Part shown: positions 26,501 through 31,572 of the stretch, in pieces
Layout of the letters: the number at the start of each line of letters is the position of its first letter
Numbering within the stretch: the stretch's first letter is position 1
Assembly (NCBI RefSeq): GCF_964340395.1
Contig: NC_135558.1
Span: 4,072,501-4,105,000 of the forward strand
Length of the DNA: 32,500 nucleotides
Direction: 5' to 3'
Source of the DNA: Glandiceps talaboti
Taxonomy: Eukaryota; Hemichordata; Enteropneusta; Spengelidae
The notes under the pieces: model-generated
Told to the model about the DNA's origin: nothing
Seen by the model: the letters and a program-made list of their open reading frames with translations, nothing else
Database searches by the model: none
Program-made: the position numbers and the translations under genes

Positions 26501-29500
26501 TGATAGTTTTAACAAATACAACCGGTGTAGCGTGTGGTAGTTTTAACAAATACAACCACTGTGTAGTGTGTGGTAGTTTTGACAAATACAACCACTGTAG
26601 TGTATGATAGTTTTAACAAATACAACCACTGTGTAGCGTGTGGTAGTTTTAACAAATACAACCACTGTGTAGTGTGTGGTAGTTTTGACAAATACAACCA
26701 CTGTAGTGTATGATAGTTTTAACAAATACAACCACTGTGTAGTGTGTGGTAGTTTTAACAAATACAACCACTGTGTAGTGTGTGGTAGTTTTGACAAATA
26801 CAACCACTGTAGTGTATGATAGTTTTAACAAATACAACCACTGTGTAGTGTGTGGTAGTTTTAACAAATAAAGCCACTGTGTAGCGTGTGGTAGTTTTGA
26901 CAAATACAACCACTGTGTAGTGTGTGGTAGTTTTGACAATTACAACCACTGTGTAGTGTGTGGTAGTTTTGACAAATACAACCACTGTGTAGCGTATGGT
27001 AGTTTTGACAATTACAACCACTGTGTAGTGTGGTAGTTTTAACAAATACAACCACTGTGTAGTGTGTGGTAGTTTTGACAAATACAACCACTGTGTAGTA
27101 TGTGGTAGTTTTAACAAATACAACCACTGTGTAGTGTGTGGTAGTTTTGACAAATACAACCACTGTGTAGTGTGTGGTAGTTTTAACAAATAAAACCACT
27201 GTGTAGTGTGTGGTAGTTTTAACAAATACAACCACTGTGTAGTGTGTGGTAGTTTTGACAAATACAACCACTGTGTAGTGTGTGGTAGTTTTGACAAATA
27301 CAACCACTGTGTAGTGTGTGGTAGTTTTGACAAATACAACCACTGTGTAGTGTGTGGTAGTTTTGACAAATACAACCACTGTGTAGTGTGTGATAGTTTT
27401 GACAAATACAACCACTGTGTAGTGTGTGGTAGTTTTGACAAATACAACCACTGTGTAGTGTGTGATAGTTTTAACAAATACAACCACTGTGTAGTATGTG
27501 GTAGTTTTGACAAATACAACCACTGTGTAGTGTGTGATAGTTTTAACAAATACAACCACTGTGTAGTATGTGGTAGTTTTGAACAATACAACCACTGTGT
27601 AGTGTGTGGTAGTTTTAACAAATACAACCACTGTGTAGTATGTGGTAGTTTTAACATATATAACCACTGTGTAGTGTGTGATAGTTTTAACAAATACAAC
27701 CACTGTGTAGTGTGTGATAGTTTTGACAAATACAACCACTGTGTAGTGTGTGATAGTTTTGACAAATACAACCACTTTGTAGTGTGTGATAGTTTTAACA
27801 AATACAACCACTGTGTAGTATGTGGTAGTTTTGAACAATACAACCACTGTCTAGTGTGTGGTAGTTTTAACAAATACAACCACTGTGTAGTATGTGGTAG
27901 TTTTAACATATACAACCACTGTGTAGTGTGTGATAGTTTTAACAAATACAACCACTGTGTAGTGTGTGATAGTTTTAACAAATACAACCACTGTGTAGTA
28001 TGTGGTAGTTTTGAACAATACAACCACTGTGTAGTACTACAAAATGTTTCTCTTTGGGCTACCAAATGATGCAAGTGGTAGTCCAATGTACTGGGGCTAC
28101 TGGGTACATATATTCCTGTGTCCACAAACTACAAATAATTTTCTTTGGGCTACCAAATGAAGCAAGTGATAGTCCGGTCTGTTAGATACATTCATACCAT
28201 GATAATTTAGATTAGAGTAGCCCATTTTGCTATCAAAATAATGAAAAATTGAGCCCTGATGTTTCTTGCTATAATTGGTAGTATATCCATCACACTGAGA
28301 AAACAGTTGTGCAAATTATAAATGGGGTGTTTTTAAAAAAATATAATTTTGGAAATATTGCATTCGGCTTTTGATATCGATACTTAGGTACTACTTAGTA
28401 AGTTTATTCTTGTAGTTTAAATATGAAAAATCTAGGAAAATGCCATAGTGTCACTTGACAGATTAAAGTTTGTGGAATTCAGAAATGATTTCACCAATTG
28501 AGGTTACAGATTGTTCGCCTAAAATTTGTGTTTTTTGTCAAAAATTTATATTTTGAGATATATTAGTGTTAATGAATAATTTGCATAATTAATGAGTTTC
28601 AGTAATTAGGCTATATCTTAAGACTGCATACTTCAATTCCAATACCAACTTTATATTGGATCAAAATTCAAGATATATTACTTCCTACTGAAGTAATATT
28701 CTTAAATTTCCCAAAATGTTCATGAAAATCAAGTTTTCGTATTATTTCATATTTCTTTAGGAATGGAAGGGTTAAACATTCAATCAAGGCTTTGATATAT
28801 ATATTGCTTCCTTTTTTGAGGAGCAAAAGGATCAAAACTTAAACGTTTCTAGTGTACGTGGTGTCTAATGCTATCAATGCACGAAGGACCTTCAAATGTG
28901 ATTAAATTCATGTCTAATGTGATGTCAGCTATAGATACAGCCAAAACCAATGGCTTTTTATTGATATAATAGTCATTCAATATTAAGAAAATGTTTTATG
29001 TTTTTTTAGGTGGTTATATTTACAACAGGCATCATCAAGGAAGGCAGCTAGAGGAGGAAAACCCTTGGTGTCTCTGTATAATCATTTTTGTTGTGTTGAA
29101 TTTCCTGACTGCTTCTTTTATCATTATTTTTCTTCTAATTTTTTTCACTAGCTTTGTTTTCAACTTTATTTTACAAAATTTTACATCTAAACCATTCTCA
29201 CTTGATGACTTTAAATTTAATTGTTACCAGATGAAACAAAAAGGTATCTTAACATGTTAATAGGTGAGCCTTCAATTAGACCATTGTTTTCCCCTGATAT
29301 ATTTCCCATCACTTTATATCTTATGATAGTTACAGAAAGAGTAGTTCCAAGTGCAAAAAATATACCTTTGATTACATGCATTGTTTGGGTTTATGTGCTG
29401 TATTAAAAGATAGAAGTTTATACTGATTGACTATTTTACATGTCAAACTTGCAGTCAGCAAGGAAGTAAGTAAGTAAGTACAGCTATTTCCACAGAGTTA

Positions 29501-30828
29501 ATATTAAATTCTGGCCATATGGTTGTCATTTTGCTGTAAATTTTACACAGTTCAGTTATTGTGTACCGATACAACTGCATCTCTCTGAAAGGTTGTGTGT
29601 GTGGTCATAAATTGAACAAAATTTGTAAAATTATATACTTCATAACAGAACATTGGCCATCCAAGCACTATGTCTGTCTACAGATTTTAATAACGATTGG
29701 TGTATAACTTTGGGTAGATAAATGTTTGTAGAGTATAAGTGATAATGTGAAGTCGTTTGAATGTAAGGCCAAAAATTTGACTTTTGATGAAAAATGTATA
29801 TTTTGTGCATTTATTCATTGTTGCTAGCACTGTGTTATATTAAAATTAGGCATTCATGCCTATACTGTTTTTGACAATGTTTTTAAAACCCTGATACATG
29901 TTATGTACAAATGTACTGTACTTGTTTGGGACAGACCTCATAAGTAGCTGAGTGCCTGCTATCTACACTAAATATAAATTCTGCTTTTCATAGGGAGCAA
30001 CTCACAATGACAATCGGAAAGAACTATAAAATCTGAATTTTGTTAAAAAAACATAGCCTTAATCAAGAATTTGGAGGTAATTGCACAATCTTCCTCAGCT
30101 GTCATTCTGAGTTGATCCCAAATTTTTATTAACTAGACTGCAGAATTTACACTATATGGGTGGGTATATTTACACTCAGTTTAAACTTGTTTCCATCAAT
30201 TAGACCTTCCCTTGTTTTTGTACCTATCCTGGAAAGGTAATTTAAACCAATAACAATTCACCTATACATGTCAATGTCCTTGGTGAGTTCCGGTCATTTG
30301 GTACATAAATTGACAGAGTCATTACACTCAAAATGTATTTCGTAGTGTCTTTTAGGAGGCATATTAATGTCATAACAATGAAGTTATTATAAAAAGAAGC
30401 CATTCACAGTGGCCTGTTTTCTTGCTACTTGAAGGAAATTCTGCTAAAAGTACCGGTAGAAGATATTGAATCTCCCCCCCCCCCCCCTAATTATCAAGAT
30501 TTTGTTTTCAGAAGTAAGGATCTTTAATTGTTTTGCATACTGGTTGGTCCATCTGTCCTTTTTATGATATGTTTCTCTTCTATTTTCAGTTGCTACTAGA
30601 CAATTCAACATTAGAAAACCTAAACAAAACAGAAAGTGGACCCCTGAAGAAGAAGATGCTATACATAGATCTTTGGAGAAAAATTATGCAGAAAGAAGAG
30701 TACCGTTGAAAGATGAGTGCTTGCGAGCAATTGAACTTGAACCCTCTCTTAGTGGGCGCTCATGGCGCATTATTAAAGACCATGTTCGAAATTGGCTGGT
30801 CAAAAATGAAGAAACTCAATACCACTGA
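1760..30828 (+). CDS. Composite SET methyltransferase / IRE1-like kinase / zinc finger / tyrosine recombinase / Myb-SANT protein, 13 exons
   Basis: Hand-built model joining 1760-1783, 2483-2606, 6490-6655, 11524-11716, 11960-12074, 14318-14355, 15047-15521, 16106-16278, 16745-17008, 18032-20944, 21445-21549, 29231-29263 and 30590-30828. Every junction has GT and AG borders and phases agree throughout, apart from one frame break inside exon 10 (about 18685-18728). Predicted length is about 1620 residues. Domain order: SET (27-169), Cys/His cluster (170-205), kinase (about 245-520), acidic linker (525-930), two zinc-finger-like motifs (943-1050), tyrosine recombinase core (about 1080-1470), short linker, Myb/SANT (1555-1620). 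No polyadenylation signal was seen between the kinase and recombinase parts, and phase continuity argues for one transcript. Likely nuclear and DNA/chromatin-associated by inference. It could be a host gene that captured a Crypton-like recombinase, or a domain-rich mobile element that gained introns. No established symbol is known to me. Confidence 0.72.
1784..2482 (+). other. Intron 1
   Basis: Bounded by GTAAGT and CAG. AT-rich; I see no coding segment, RNA gene or repeat in it. Confidence 0.55.
2483..2606 (+). CDS. Coding exon 2: basic N-terminus and first strand of the SET domain
   Basis: Acceptor 'aattcacag' at 2474-2482 and donor AAAG|GTGAGA at 2607. Only the phase-0 frame is open; it reads TRQRRGSPAISPREVAKKCV and continues to a segment ending RFEIRFINSFK. 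The last G joins the first two bases of exon 3 to make the first Gly of the AdoMet-binding GKG motif. The basic start followed by 'AKKCVTEG' and 'GRFEIRFIN' resembles the leader of KMT5A/SET8-like SET proteins as I remember them in fish and invertebrates; that resemblance has not been checked by search. Confidence 0.8.
3778..3960. repeat. Dispersed repeat, copy 1 (ATAGATTGGGCTC / TTTCTCAGACAT family)
   Basis: Contains 'TTATAGATTGGGCTC', then a CCGT-rich tract, 'TCATTTCTCAGACAT', 'AACTGAACCGATTTCTCTCA' and 'AACTTGGCACAAGGACAACA'. Closely related blocks in the same order are at 15575-15720 and 16405-16580, and a remote one near 6755-6850. This defines an interspersed repeat family of at least 150 bases; no coding capacity was seen. 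Confidence 0.65.
3965..4480. repeat. Degenerate tandem repeat, about 150-bp unit, four units
   Basis: The segment 'tttttggt..aaa..aattccaaaactact' recurs at about 3980, 4131, 4280 and 4430. It is followed in each unit by 'gactgaaatttgg..ggaacattct' and by 'gatatgcaaattagggctaaaaatgtg'-like blocks. Spacing is about 148-150 bases. It joins directly to the dispersed repeat before it and the 115-bp tandem repeat after it, so all three may be parts of one element. Confidence 0.7.
4535..4830. repeat. Tandem repeat with CTAGCAACCATGACCACGCC core, copy A
   Basis: Units of about 110-120 bases start with 'cctagcaaccatga' and 'cccatagcaacagccaaa' and continue with 'gcagtatatttcacaaagataa' and 'aacattcaaaaaatgtatg'. 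They recur at about 4549, 4668 and 4778. The same repeat appears at 8905-9130 and 10265-10680. Confidence 0.7.
4915..5325 (-). other. Unrecognised 136-codon open frame with hydrophobic segments (antisense, intron 2)
   Basis: The minus-strand frame contains MVSSQTLIMIIAVGFCWIFR and TVPTLVVVLVTVLIVSVFIW, which look like two membrane-spanning segments separated by a polar loop of about 30 residues. I do not recognise the family. It lacks a clear splice or polyadenylation context, borders repeat DNA and lies within the intron of a gene on the other strand. It may be a decayed gene fragment, an exon of a nested gene, or chance. Confidence 0.2.
6490..6655 (+). CDS. Coding exon 3: SET domain, AdoMet-binding N-terminal half
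   Basis: Acceptor 'ttctctacag' before 6490 and donor GC|GTAAGT at 6656. Translation begins with GKGVFAAKEYTKGDYLMWYE (residues 50-69), where GKGVFA is the GxGxxA cofactor motif of SET domains and 'KGDYLMWYEGERL' the following strand pair. It continues through an ExEYDETGDGSYIFFF segment, the usual SET insert in which a Phe/Tyr-rich strand precedes 'IDAT'. The exon takes two bases to complete a codon and leaves two, and exon 4 supplies the missing base. SET proteins transfer methyl groups from AdoMet to lysine, most often on histones. Confidence 0.88.
7585..8300. repeat. Diverged direct duplication, offset about 450 bases
   Basis: Blocks at 7587 (gccgacat), 7712 (aatgtatcgacagtcaaa) and 7796 (ggccatgttgaaattttgaa) reappear in the same order at about 8036, 8160 and 8251 (cgatgtattt..agtcaaat; cgccatgtttaaattcgat). 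Identity is only partial. Short open frames on both strands here look like by-products and are not supported as genes. Confidence 0.4.
8322..8884. repeat. Poly-C cluster flanking a GA/GACA microsatellite
   Basis: C30 at 8322-8351, C14 at 8773-8786, C7 at 8812-8818, C15 at 8843-8857 and C14 at 8871-8884. Several are preceded by the short block 'TTCATGGGC' or 'TTTCATG'. Between the first and second lies a purine microsatellite (8466-8655) of GAGA, GACA and GATA units. The strand complementary to the C runs is G-rich and could form quadruplexes; the run lengths are also prone to assembly error. Confidence 0.8.
8905..9130. repeat. AGCAACCATGACCACGCC repeat, copy B
   Basis: 'TACTGAAACTTGGTGAGATG' with 'TTTCTGAAAGTG' and 'AAAATTGGCCCTAGCAACCA' corresponds to 4478-4575, and the following 'catcatctggt' and 'aaacattcaaaaaa' blocks correspond to 4616-4660. 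This shows that copy A and copy B derive from the same longer element. Confidence 0.72.
10265..10680. repeat. AGCAACAGCCAAATG tandem repeat, copy C
   Basis: About four degenerate units of 105-125 bases with 'ccatagcaacagccaaatg', 'caaagataacaacaggga' and 'aacatttaaaa..atgtaaatat' blocks start near 10286, 10405, 10513 and 10618. Same family as 4535-4830 and 8905-9130. Confidence 0.68.
11524..11716 (+). CDS. Coding exon 4: SET domain, catalytic C-terminal half
   Basis: Acceptor 'ttcattttcag' ends at 11523; donor AAAG|GTATAT at 11717. It encodes AIDATRIETIAKYVNDDHVK, then PNSTMKKV, HLCLFAIRDIAVNEEILYNY and GEGLDLPWRK. The segment YVNDDHVKPNS (117-127) stands where most SET enzymes have RxxNHSxxPN, and LYNYG (156-160) is the catalytic (I/L)xYxYG motif with both tyrosines kept. 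The NHS triplet is replaced by NDD, as I recall for many KMT5A-like proteins in animals. The domain ends phase 0 at PWRK. Catalytic competence is plausible; substrate cannot be inferred. Confidence 0.9.
11960..12074 (+). CDS. Coding exon 5: post-SET Cys/His cluster
   Basis: Acceptor 'cttcatttttag' ends at 11959; donor CAAG|GTATGT at 12075. It encodes CSIMDKQGAKEKRLRCNFCD followed by KECTDEGEKEICRQWHLQ. The pattern C-x2-C-x3-C-x8-C-x3-H suggests a small zinc-binding module directly after the SET domain, in a position comparable with post-SET zinc clusters, although the spacing is not the classical post-SET CxCxxxxC. The exon lies only 243 bases after exon 4, and phases match on both sides (0 in, 1 out). 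Confidence 0.75.
12075..14317 (+). other. Intron 5
   Basis: Bounded by GTATGT and TAG. It contains the CTTGAAGTCATCCA repeat cluster (12590-13445) and a small pseudo-palindromic 'GTACAGT..ACTGT' patch near 13490-13570. The remainder, 12080-12580 and 13580-14310, shows no feature I can support. Confidence 0.6.
12590..13445. repeat. Degenerate tandem repeat with CTTGAAGTCATCCA core, about eleven units
   Basis: The unit is roughly 'GGATACCTTGAAGTCATCCA', 'GTTCAAACTACATGCAATA', 'GTTGCATAGATCTGACTTTA' and 'TCAACTT'. Cores recur near 12645, 12712, 12790, 12884, 12950, 13022, 13134, 13208, 13308, 13378 and 13407. Spacing varies from about 30 to 110 bases because units have lost or duplicated sub-blocks; 'CCAATGCAATGGATGCCTTG' is a short palindrome-like sub-block present in several. 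Confidence 0.82.
14318..14355 (+). CDS. Coding exon 6: 38-nt linker between the Cys/His cluster and the kinase
   Basis: A small exon with a polypyrimidine-rich acceptor ('ttcattttattag') and strong donor AAG|GTAAGT at 14356. It reads GYHILPSGPYPVK and restores phase 0 before the kinase exon. Its only support is splice-site quality and perfect phase (1 in, 0 out). It carries on the Cys/His segment (ending QWHLQ) into a Pro/Gly-rich turn. Skipping it would put the kinase exon out of frame, which supports its inclusion. Confidence 0.65.
14356..15046 (+). other. Intron 6
   Basis: Bounded by GTAAGT and CAG; AT-rich with a T10 run near 14579. No other feature seen. Confidence 0.55.
15047..15521 (+). 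CDS. Coding exon 7: kinase N-lobe and catalytic loop
   Basis: Acceptor 'tgatttattgcag' ends at 15046; donor AG|GTGAGT at 15522. It encodes residues 221-378. AAGRAKVFLGLYKNEHAVAI followed by K272 gives a degenerate glycine loop plus the VAIK lysine; Glu283 in 'CDELAIFRLL' is a candidate helix-C glutamate; 'FTYLITPLCEGNVCELIEKK' matches the hinge region; and IIHRDIKPENLLI contains the catalytic Asp370, Lys and Asn. The arrangement (VAIKRI, short N-lobe, LCEGNV at the hinge) resembles IRE1 and RNase L kinases more than classic Ser/Thr kinases. All core catalytic residues of this half are present, so it looks active. Confidence 0.9.
15522..16105 (+). other. Intron 7 with dispersed repeat copy 2
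   Basis: Bounded by GTGAGT and TAG. Positions 15575-15720 carry 'TTATAGATTGGGCTC', a CCGT/GTGT tract, 'GTCATTTCTCAGACATGACT', 'GAACTGATTCATCTCAAACT' and 'TGACACAAGAACAATACAC', the same order as at 3810-3905. Confidence 0.7.
16106..16278 (+). CDS. Coding exon 8: kinase DFG and activation segment
   Basis: Acceptor 'tttgtctctgtag' ends at 16105; donor CAG|GTAATA at 16279. It completes Asp379 and encodes ISGKLNISDFGISKRLNFGR with DFG Asp at residue 388, a Thr-rich activation segment (TTLTTC), GTCAWMASE where other kinases have GTxxWxAPE, and RYRKSTDIQ, matching the helix-F motif of IRE1-type kinases. The APE proline is replaced by serine, a common variation. Thr residues before GTCAWM are candidate phosphorylation sites by analogy only. 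Confidence 0.88.
16279..16744 (+). other. Intron 8 with dispersed repeat copy 3
   Basis: Bounded by GTAATA and CAG. Positions 16405-16580 carry 'TTAGTCCACGCCAGACAAAG', 'TTATGGATTGGGTTCCATCC', a TCTGTCTG tract, 'AAATTTCTCAGACATGCCTG' and 'TTTGGTACAAGGATAACCCA', matching the repeat at 3778 and 15575. Confidence 0.7.
16745..17008 (+). CDS. Coding exon 9: kinase C-lobe
   Basis: Acceptor 'cacatctctgtcag' ends at 16744; donor GTG|GTGAGT at 17009; phase 0 on both sides. It encodes VAGCVLYYIMTRGHHPFQST, strongly reminiscent of the IRE1 helix F/G segment (AGCVFYYVxSxGxHPFG), then 'IDKMLAADPKERPLSGECLQ', the conserved kinase C-lobe Arg motif. The kinase ends near 'NFLHIQSLYEH'. In IRE1 and RNase L a KEN endonuclease domain follows; here nothing KEN-like follows, and exon 10 begins with an acidic linker instead. 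Confidence 0.9.
17254..17895. mobile_element. MITE/foldback-like element with ~100-bp inverted ends and internal tandem repeats
   Basis: The left end (17254-17350) reads AGGACAATTGCACAACTGCC, then a CCCCC block, 'CATGAAAAAAACACTTC', 'GAAAAATGTGACAGCAA' and 'ACCGAGTTTGTCGT'. The reverse complement of the right end (17796-17895) reads AGGACAACTGCCCCC, then 'GAATGAAAAAAACTTCTAA', 'AATATGTGACAGCAAG' and 'AACCGAGTTTGTCAT'. Between them are two full and one partial tandem unit starting at 17510, 17613 and 17751 (unit core GTGAATTACGGCAGTAAGTT). It has no coding capacity, so it would be non-autonomous. No clear target-site duplication was seen. Confidence 0.75.
17722..17743. other. Perfect 9-bp hairpin
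   Basis: CATAGACAA, loop TCCT, TTGTCTATG, inside the second tandem unit of the foldback element. It occurs only in that unit. Confidence 0.6.
18032..20944 (+). CDS. Coding exon 10: acidic linker, two zinc fingers and tyrosine recombinase core (contains a frame break)
   Basis: Acceptor 'aatctttttcag' ends at 18031; donor GATG|GTAAGC at 20945. The first part (18032-18730) is a Ser/Asp/Glu-rich linker in one frame; it hits a TAG at 18728, while the -1 frame is open from 18685 to 20991. Zinc-finger motifs follow: C-x2-C-x9-H-x4-H at about 19285-19341 (CVYCHKEM then RIH) and C-x2-C-x11-H-x3-C at about 19535-19596. The recombinase core shows NRRREGEV (catalytic Arg, codon 20353), GKRGRNVPVLL with a candidate hairpin Lys, STNLRKHVAT (Arg at 20722; the usual His is Thr), LGH at 20794-20802 and a REYYR nucleophile tyrosine at 20827. 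This resembles Crypton-type/phage-integrase-like recombinases and their domesticated relatives. An unspliced read-through would end 16 codons after the donor. Confidence 0.87.
18766..18849 (+). repeat. 42-bp in-frame tandem duplication in exon 10
   Basis: Two adjacent copies (18766-18807 and 18808-18849) encode NLVNSVILSSDGDT twice and differ by two silent changes visible to me (agcagC/T and acaC/T-type third positions). A looser in-frame duplication, DGDSVNDPDYHP and DGDSVGDPDYHP with SESLQ and TP downstream, covers about 18943-19062 and 19084-19190. Confidence 0.85.
20945..21444 (+). other. Intron 10
   Basis: Bounded by GTAAGC and CAG. It contains a (CA)11 microsatellite at 21032-21053 and is otherwise unremarkable AT-rich DNA. 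Confidence 0.6.
21445..21549 (+). CDS. Coding exon 11: linker after the recombinase
   Basis: Acceptor 'tcttatttacag' ends at 21444; donor GCAT|GTAAGT at 21550. The leftover G of exon 10 and the first two bases make Val, giving VVLNENELGEASQQESMTEN followed by DPPVLMDNNYAKPHA. The acidic, polar composition suits a flexible linker between the recombinase and the C-terminal DNA-binding domain. The phase agrees with exon 10 and with either exon 12 or the optional exon at 29010. The next intron is the one that contains the 36-bp satellite. Confidence 0.72.
21841..28037. repeat. 36-bp satellite/minisatellite array, about 170 units
   Basis: The consensus unit is GTGTGTGRTAGTTTTRACAA followed by ATACAACCACTGTGTA, with R = A or G. 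Variants include TAGCG for TAGTG, ATAAAGCCAC for ATACAACCAC, ATTACAACC, GAACAATAC, and 34-bp units with AACCGGTGTAG or CCACTGTAGTG. Since 36 is a multiple of three, long open frames arise: the plus frame repeats CGSFDKYNHCVV and the minus strand repeats LPHTTQWLYLSK or VKTTTHYTVVVF. Those frames are treated as non-coding. The array lies within an intron of the composite gene. Confidence 0.97.
23610..25704. repeat. Higher-order repeat in the satellite, 1155-bp period
   Basis: About 23610-24549 reappears at 24765-25704 with an offset of 1155 bases; the translated frames in the two copies are identical over at least 89 and 153 codons, including rare variants such as GAACAATAC, ATAAAGCC and AACCGGTG. 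A third partial relationship links 23269-23454 with 25711-25896 (offset 2442). Confidence 0.9.
28044..28200. repeat. Direct repeat flanking the satellite (CTTTGGGCTACCAAATGA)
   Basis: TCTTTGGGCTACCAAATGAT at 28051 and TCTTTGGGCTACCAAATGAA at 28142 are followed by 'GCAAGTGGTAGTCCAAT' and 'GCAAGTGATAGTCCGGTCTG'. The left flank of the array (21793-21842) has 'GGTAGTCCAATCTGTTACAT' and 'TGTGTCCACAACCATGG', matching the second half of the same unit and 'TGTGTCCACAAACTAC' at 28117. The array therefore sits inside or between copies of a larger repeat. Confidence 0.65.
29010..29069 (+). CDS. Optional 60-nt exon in intron 11 (weak)
   Basis: A good acceptor (a T run followed by TAG at 29007-29009) precedes an open stretch reading GYIYNRHHQGRQLEEENPW in the phase demanded by exon 11. 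The only phase-compatible donor is a weak GGT|GTCTCT at 29070, giving 60 nt (20 codons) that can be included or skipped without changing frame. The continuing open frame to 29260 is hydrophobic and probably intron. Retained as a possible cassette exon only. Confidence 0.2.
29231..29263 (+). CDS. Coding exon 12: 33-nt microexon
   Basis: Acceptor 'aattgttaccag' ends at 29230; donor ATAG|GTGAGC at 29264. In the phase fixed by exons 11 and 13 it reads ETKRYLNMLI, so exon 11 joins as HAYETKRYLNMLI and exon 13 as VATRQF. Being 33 nt it could be skipped in frame. Support is limited to splice-site quality and the phase match; transcript data would be needed to be sure. A shorter alternative, ending at AAAAG|GTATCT (29244), would leave exon 13 out of frame. 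Confidence 0.5.
29264..30589 (+). other. Intron 12
   Basis: Bounded by GTGAGC and CAG. It contains a short (AAGT)4 microsatellite near 29465-29480 and a C14 run at 30474-30487. I see nothing else. Confidence 0.55.
30590..30828 (+). CDS. Coding exon 13: C-terminal Myb/SANT-like domain and stop
   Basis: Acceptor 'cttctattttcag' ends at 30589. In the phase set by exon 12 the exon reads VATRQFNIRKPKQNRKWTPE, then EEDAIHRSLEK and ends with SLSGRSWRIIKDHVRNWLVK before a TGA at 30826-30828. The spaced tryptophans (KWTPEEEDAI at the first helix and SWRIIKDHVRNW at the recognition helix) with a basic lead-in are typical of Myb/SANT or trihelix-like DNA-binding domains. I recall a similar tail on many fish and invertebrate recombinase-like proteins, which supports it belonging to the same gene as the recombinase core. 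Confidence 0.85.
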
Positions 30829-31262
30829 ATTTTCCAGTTTTGTACCTTGGATATTCCGAAACTGGGCTGTTACTACTAGTTTTGCTAAAATACTGACCAT
30901 TCACTTTCATGGAGTCCTATTAATTCCTATTAATTAACTCATATGACAAGTAGTATAATGTCTAGCTGGAGACTACAGTCTTCTAGTGTGTGATATTTTA
31001 CAACATGTCTAGGTTTTGACTACAGTCTTCTTGTGAGTGACATTTTAGTACTGTATATGTTTTTGTTTGAATCATGATTTCACTTGCATTGGATCATATT
31101 TTTGTTTTGGTCTTCAGTGTGCTATAGTATTGGTATACTCAGATACTTTTATGTGATGTTGACTGAAAGTTATTTATTACACCTTTCTTACATTACTGTT
31201 GTCACATTTAGTGTTCAGTTTGTGGGTTTATGATCAATAAAAAACATTACAATTCAGAGTGG
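30829..31262 (+). other. 3' untranslated region
   Basis: The TGA is followed by AT-rich non-coding sequence. A canonical AATAAA is at 31236-31241, and GU-rich sequence (gtgtgtgtaat, near 31303-31313) follows, as expected downstream of a cleavage site. A direct duplication of about 30 bases lies inside (30971-31000 and 31018-31047). Confidence 0.65.
31236..31241 (+). terminator. Polyadenylation signal AATAAA
   Basis: A perfect AATAAA about 410 bases after the stop codon, with a GU-rich stretch some 60-75 bases further on. It is the first convincing signal downstream of the stop. Confidence 0.6.
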
Positions 31263-31572
31263 CATTAACCAAGAAAGAGTGTCTTTGGTACTCATTGATT
31301 GGATGTGTGTGTAATATTGCATATTGCAATTATAGTGAATGAGTTGAAATGTCAGGTAATATAAATCGTAGTTTTTTCAAAAACCAGGTTTGAATTATTG
31401 AATATACACATATTTATATAATTTGTAAGTATTATGTGTGTGCGTGTGAACATGTCCCACTGTACAAGACTGTGTCATCATTTGCATAATGTATTATTGG
31501 TTAATTAGACCTGACATTACCAATTTAATGCAAATAAACAATAAATCCCTTCCCGGAACACTATACATAAAT
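31263..31572. other. Intergenic region after the polyadenylation site
   Basis: AT-rich with no gene or repeat I can support; it ends at the inverted repeat of the downstream element. Confidence 0.5.

Larger units (their letters stand above)
21550..29230 (+). other. Intron 11, containing the 36-bp satellite
   Basis: Bounded by GTAAGT and CAG; 7.7 kb, of which 6.2 kb is satellite. If the optional exon at 29010 is real this intron is split there. From about 28200 to 29000 the sequence is AT-rich with no feature I can support. Confidence 0.55.

Noticed and set aside
21841-28037. Resemblance to a CRISPR array
   Set aside because: Units are head-to-tail with no unique spacers, in an animal gene intron.
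21760-28125. Many long open frames on both strands through the 36-bp array (up to 456 codons)
   Set aside because: They follow from a stop-poor unit whose length is a multiple of three; the translations are pure 12-residue repeats, change frame at each 34-bp unit and exist in several frames at once. No start, splice or codon-bias evidence.
28991-29260. Open frame with a long hydrophobic stretch around 29075-29200
   Set aside because: The hydrophobic part is T-rich intron sequence read by chance; it contains no donor consistent with the phase of exon 13 at its end.
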